NCBI GenBank assembly: GCA_013398295.1
Contig: VZSF01001138.1
Span: 62,001 to 126,000 of the forward strand
DNA length: 64,000 nt
From: Chionis minor
Lineage: Eukaryota > Chordata > Aves > Charadriiformes > Chionididae
Reading direction: 5' to 3'
Shown here: one piece after another, positions 59,331-64,000 of the stretch
Numbering within the stretch: the stretch's first letter is position 1
Layout of the letters: each line of letters opens with the position of its first letter
Program-made: the position numbers and the translations under genes
Notes under the pieces: model-generated
The model's database searches: none
Seen by the model: only the letters and a program-made list of their open reading frames with translations
Told to the model about the DNA's origin: nothing

Positions 59331-62185
59331 GTCTTCTATTCTCAACTTTTTATGAGTTCGGAGCATCTGCTTAGGTTCTCACTTGGTGTTGGGGAAGCAT
59401 TTCTTCTAAGTCCAGATTGAGCATTCTTCCACTGATGCACCAATGCTTTGAGAAGTAGAGGGCAGAAACTACAGGCTTGAATACCCACTGGTGTTCTCTT
59501 ATTGCCACTTCGAAGTCCATGGACTGAACTGACCTTTCCAGGTGGCTTATTTTCCTCAAGACATCCAGTAGTTTATCTCAAAGATGGATGTTCTCACTCA
59601 GGCTAAGGGCAATTCCACATTGTGTAAACCAAGTCTGCCATTTCTGTTGAAGTGAAAAAAAGATGAAAACTCTGGTGATATTGGACAACCATCATTGCTT
59701 TCTCATCTCTTTCAGTGTCTTGATCAGTAGCTCTGTGAGCTCTTAGACTTTGGTAACTTCCTAGAGAGCTGATTCCAAGAAAAATGCAAAAACGTGGAAT
59801 CTTGAGTTTTAGCGAGTCATTGTATCACTCTGGAAATTTTTAAGTCATAACCTTGTGTTATGTTTTGTCACAATTTCTTCCATAAGGAAGCCCACTATGG
59901 CCTGTTTCCATGTCCTACTTAATTCAAAATCTACTTCATTCTCAGGAGGTGGTTCACAGAAAACTGGGAATAATTAAGAAGTTCACTTCATTGTTCTGAT
60001 TCTGTCTGCGGAGATTATCTTCTTTTTTCCATGAGTAAACATTTTCAATTTTCATTAGTTTTTTTCAACAAGAGGTACGGCTTTCTTTTAAAATAATAAA
60101 TAACAGGAAATATTAGAACAAAAAAAAGAGCAAAAAAGAGATTTATCAACATTAAAACTCTTTACTGAAATAAATCTATGTTTTCCTTTTTTTGGAGAAT
60201 CTCATGTTTCACTTAAATTTTTGTTACTATGCTTTATACAACAAAATTTCTAAAAACTGTTTATTGCAAGGTATTCATTTTCAGCTAAGCGTATAGGAGA
60301 CATTCTTGGCTGATACTCTGAAAATAAAGCTAGTATTTTGGATACACAGACATTTATGTGTTGTCAAACTGTTTTTTTGGATGCCATTTGGCATAAACTT
60401 CATAATGTTGGTTATCTCACTCACTGTTCAAAATTAGCACCTTTTTTCTGGCTTAAACATATCAAGTTCCTTGATCAAGCTACTCTGCTAGATCTGCTGT
60501 TAGGACCCGCAGGTTTATCATTCTGGATATGTTTGTACACTCTAATCAAACCATGTTTCGGTTCTTATTTTTGATCCACTGAGTAGATCGAAAACTCCTC
60601 TAGCAACTCAAATGGATATATTTTCTTCTCTAAAATCATGTGATTACTAAAGGGCTGGACTGTAAAATGGCTATAGCAGTAGCTTTATGCATTGTAGAAA
60701 AATGTCTTAAGGCAAATTGAATGCTACGTTTTATGTTGCCATTAGATCTGACAGAATAATTTCACTAATTTATGTTATCACCTCTTCTGATATCAATGTT
60801 GTTGAATGTGGTGTTAGTTAAAAATCAATATCAATTAACCTGAGTATAGATTTTGGTCCTTGAATTCAGTAAATCTTTCATTATATCTGCTTTAATATTA
60901 GACCTAAAAAAAAATGCTATTATATAGAAAATGAAAATGTAAGGCTTTAATAGTAATACAGACTGATACAGTTAGTTGAGTGATATATTCCCTACATTAT
61001 TCAATTTTAGCACAGTTTAGAATCATATACTCATTTCTTAGATAAGGTAAATGGCTACCAAGATCCTTTGAGGTACATAGAAATATAATTATCATTGCAG
61101 AAGTCTAAACTTGCCCAGAAGCAATTCTGTATCACACAGAGTCAATATTGTAGAGGTAGTGTGCTTAATACAGTGAACTTGTAAAAAACTCAAAAACACT
61201 GAGATAGTGTTAAATTAACACAGAAACCCAAATCTTCAAAAGTACATTTCCCATCATGCAATGTGGAATAAACAGACCTTTCCCTTCCAACTATTTTGAT
61301 TTTCAATTTCCTAAATGGAAAGTTACATTTAAAAAGTTTGCATTACTTCCCAAATACCTTTAAGCAATTCTTTCTTGGCTAATGTGCTTAGGACATTGCA
61401 ATACAGTAATTTTGAAATACTGTTATGTGCCTTGTCTATGAGCACTTTTAACAGGAATGGGGAAGCTTTGCTTGGGCCAACCTCAGGTCCTGTTAAAGAC
61501 TGTATCCTTTATTTTTCTCTCATTCATTACAGACCTGTGTCATAAGTTTAAGAAAAAAGATTTAATTTACAGTTTGTAGGGAATGCAGGATATAGGAGAA
61601 TTTCAGCGGCTCCTGCATGCTGACTGGTAAGGTTCAATAGTCTTGCTTATTATGCACCTGTGTGAACAGAATATCGTGCTGTCCTCTTGTAAGAATGAGA
61701 ATATATTTAAGGTTCAGTAATAAGTATCATTATAAGAATTTCTTTCATGTCAGTGGTAGATTAGTCAAGAATGTTGGTTAGTTTAGTTTAGTTCCCTCTC
61801 TTTGTTGTTGTTGTTGTTGTTGTTTTAGAAGCTTGAAAACCTGACGGCTAGATTCCATGAGGTCTTGCTATTGCAGATTGATAACTGATCAATGTTAAAG
61901 GGGTATGGAAACCACATTGGAGGAAAGAGTAGGAACTCCTCATTTCTGGTATGGCTAGAAAAAAAGGTATTCCAATTTGCAACTACAAGAGTTGGAGAAG
62001 GCTGAGTGGAAATGAATAGTGCTAAGGGAAGATTTCTATCTGATGGTACAGGATACATGTGGAACAATAAACTGAACGAGGTGAGCTGCCTTAAGCTGAA
62101 AACAGATATTTTAATTTCATCCAGTCAAGGCCTATCTTGGGTTTAACCACTTTAGCTTTTCTTCTGGGGAGTAAGAACAAACATT
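59331..62185. other. Unique non-coding DNA, nothing recognised
   Basis: No gene or transposon is supported. A (TTG)n microsatellite sits at 61,801-61,825. Open frames are short and without domains. Confidence 0.6.
61801..61825. repeat. (TTG)n microsatellite
   Basis: About seven to eight TTG units form an uninterrupted trinucleotide repeat. Confidence 0.95.
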
Positions 62186-62210
62186 TTCTATGATTCTATG
62201 ATTCTATGAT
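62186..62210 (+). repeat. Orphan CR1-type ATTCTATG octamer repeat
   Basis: Three perfect TTCTATGA units have no CR1 body visible upstream. It may be an extremely 5'-truncated CR1 insertion, consisting of the tail only, or an independent octamer microsatellite. The unit is exactly the bird CR1 tail unit seen at 8,080, 14,873 and 59,315. Confidence 0.8.
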
Positions 62211-63838
62211 TTTTCAAAAAAATCTGTTTAAATTTTCTGTCTGTGTACACATTCACCAGTAAGCACACACTCAGAATTGTCTCATGTCTGTGCTCCAGTG
62301 AGGATCTGTCTATATAGGACATTTCCTAGATTACAGGATCTATCTTAGATACTACTTTATTCAGAATGTGTTAACTAAGAGTTTCTCTGACTGTTTTCCC
62401 CAATAAATTTAAACTAGTATTGTGTCCATTCCTGTAGGCTTGAGTCTCTCCCAGTTGTAGAATTAACTGAGTCTCGATCTCCCCTTTCCTTGTTAAATTT
62501 GAGAAGAATGACCTGCTGGTACATTTTAAGAGGGCCCTGTCCTTAGTCCTTATGAGGAATTCCAGAGTAGGTTGTGACCTGCCAATGGTCTGCATGGAAG
62601 TGCATGGCCTGAAGACTCAGGGCAGGAGGGAGTTAAAATACAACCTCTCTTCATTAATTCCTTCTGACTTTGTGTACTAGCAGTCATGAATTTTATCATC
62701 AGACACTTAACTCTTTCCATGTAAAGTATGGGGTGTTTTGCTACCCAACTCAGGGCTGCCACAGGAACAGGGGATTTAAAAACTGCTTTCAGTGATGATG
62801 AATGGGTTAAATTAAGCTTTTACTGAGTTGGTCCTAACTTATTAAGTCCACTGTCTGCCTTGTCTTCTCCAAGATTTTATTTCATATTAGCCTACTCAGG
62901 ATGCAACATTATTTCAAATCTCCACAGAGCCCTTTGGAACATGAGACAATAGACCTATGCAATCAAAGCTTTTTAGAATATTCGACAATGAGTTGTTTAG
63001 GACTTGTCATTTTTTAATACAGAAACAAACTAGAAAGGAGAACTGGAAAGGACAGACCTATTGAGTGTCAGTTAGGCTTAGGGTTCAATGTCAGGATGCA
63101 ATATGAGCCACTTTGTGGACAAATGTTGCCATTGATTTTCTGTTGAACAGTATCGTCTTCATCCTCCAGCAATTACTGTATCTGCTGCTAAGATTTTTCT
63201 CTTTAATGCCATCTGCAGATACAGCTTTTTTTCAAAGTTCTCTCCTTCTGTGCTTATATGCTTGATTTTCATACAGAGGTATTGTGATCTGTCACCTCAC
63301 TTCAGATTCAAATTCTAAATTCCTCATATTATGATAAATTAAAGGCCTAAAGTCATAAATCAAGAATGTCACTGGATCACACCCTTGTATTTCAGGGAAG
63401 TAGCTAACTTGCAGTGCAGTGAAAGACAATCTTCAGTCTCCCAAAGAAAATGTTACACTTAATTCCACTGTTTACATAGACAGTTATTAAAATTGTCTAC
63501 AAGACATAGATTATATTTAGACTTCTTAATGAACTTTGCCAGGAAATATCTTTCTTCTTTCCCACACAAATGTAATCTGTTTGTTTTCATGCAAATACTT
63601 TGAAGCATATGGGAAGTTTAACATGCCTAAAAAGTATTTGAAATTAACGTGAGTCTGCTGTGTTCAGTCATATGTACTCCATTATTTAAAAGCTTTGCCT
63701 GCATACAGCCATACAAATTTCACCTTGTAATGAGGAAATACACATATATTAGAGTCTGTGTGCTGAAGAACTTTTACGGGAAAACTCAGAGAAAGACAGA
63801 TGACTGTAGGATTGATGACACACTACATTTTTGCCAAG
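62211..63838. other. Unique non-coding DNA, nothing recognised
   Basis: No gene or repeat family is supported. Open frames of 70-74 codons at 62,371-62,762 on the minus strand have no domain. Confidence 0.6.
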
Positions 63839-63923
63839 TAAGATTGGACCAGATGATCCTTGCGTACCTTCCAACCTGGTATGTTATGATTTTATGATCC
63901 AGTTCTATGATTCTATGATTCTA
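63839..63923 (+). mobile_element. Very short CR1 3' end
   Basis: Only about 85 bp of CR1 remain: GATTGGACCAGATGATCCTTG, then ACCTTCCAACCTGG (a form of the CCCTTCCAACC block), then a tail of four imperfect octamers including TTCTATGATTCTATGATTC. This is a clear case of extreme 5' truncation. The tail is degenerate in its first units (ATGTTATGATTTTATG). Confidence 0.9.
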
Positions 63924-64000
63924 GAGACTGAAATAACCATTCTTGTGAACATTATAAGCTCAAGAAGCCTTGCTGTGAAAAAATACTCAATTTTCCATCC

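Noticed and set aside
1..64000. CRISPR arrays, tRNA, rRNA, snRNA genes
   Set aside because: No regularly spaced direct repeats, no tRNA A/B box with cloverleaf, and no rRNA or U-RNA sequence was recognised. CRISPR is not expected in an animal genome.

Overview
This window looks like bird nuclear DNA: a gene-free, AT-rich stretch of intergenic or large-intron sequence. The strongest sign is CR1 LINEs. Several truncated copies, in both orientations, end in the ATTCTATG octamer repeats typical of bird CR1. The other sign is a set of solitary LTRs from avian endogenous retroviruses. I assign no species. I recognise no host protein-coding gene, rRNA, tRNA or snRNA. Every open frame with a recognisable product is a broken piece of CR1 ORF2 (endonuclease/reverse transcriptase).

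Layout. 1-7.7 kb: plain AT-rich DNA with one doubtful CR1 scrap. 7.7-8.1 kb: CR1 3' end (+). 8.1-14.0 kb: unique sequence with a striking pair of abutting perfect hairpins at 11,663-11,713 and a possible conserved non-coding patch near 12.1 kb. 14.0-14.9 kb: CR1 (+). 15.06-15.69 kb: solo LTR (-). 15.7-22.9 kb: unique sequence with possible regulatory patches at 16-17.4 kb and an unexplained, more GC-rich tract at 17.76-19.1 kb. 22.87-23.11 kb: CR1 (+). 25.5-25.7 kb: a probable ancient MIR-like fragment. 27.2-28.0 kb: solo LTR (+). 32.6-35.2 kb: the longest CR1 (-), with remnants running from the endonuclease to the 3' tail. 35.9 kb: 34-bp tandem duplication. 38.0-38.5 kb: CR1 (-). 39.19-39.78 kb: solo LTR (+) with a perfect 5-bp target-site duplication and an intact CRE and TATA box. 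42.5-43.4 kb: unexplained tract of chained short frames. 50.58-51.04 kb: a different, short LTR with TATA and AATAAA. 58.2-59.3 kb: CR1 (+). 62.19 kb: orphan CR1-tail repeat. 63.84-63.92 kb: very short CR1 3' end.

The window records successive retroelement insertions rather than a gene system. CR1 copies arrived by 5'-truncating target-primed reverse transcription. ERV copies survive as single LTRs after internal recombination. The parts most likely to have host function are the unexplained non-repeat patches and the double hairpin. I found no evidence of an intact novel gene system.
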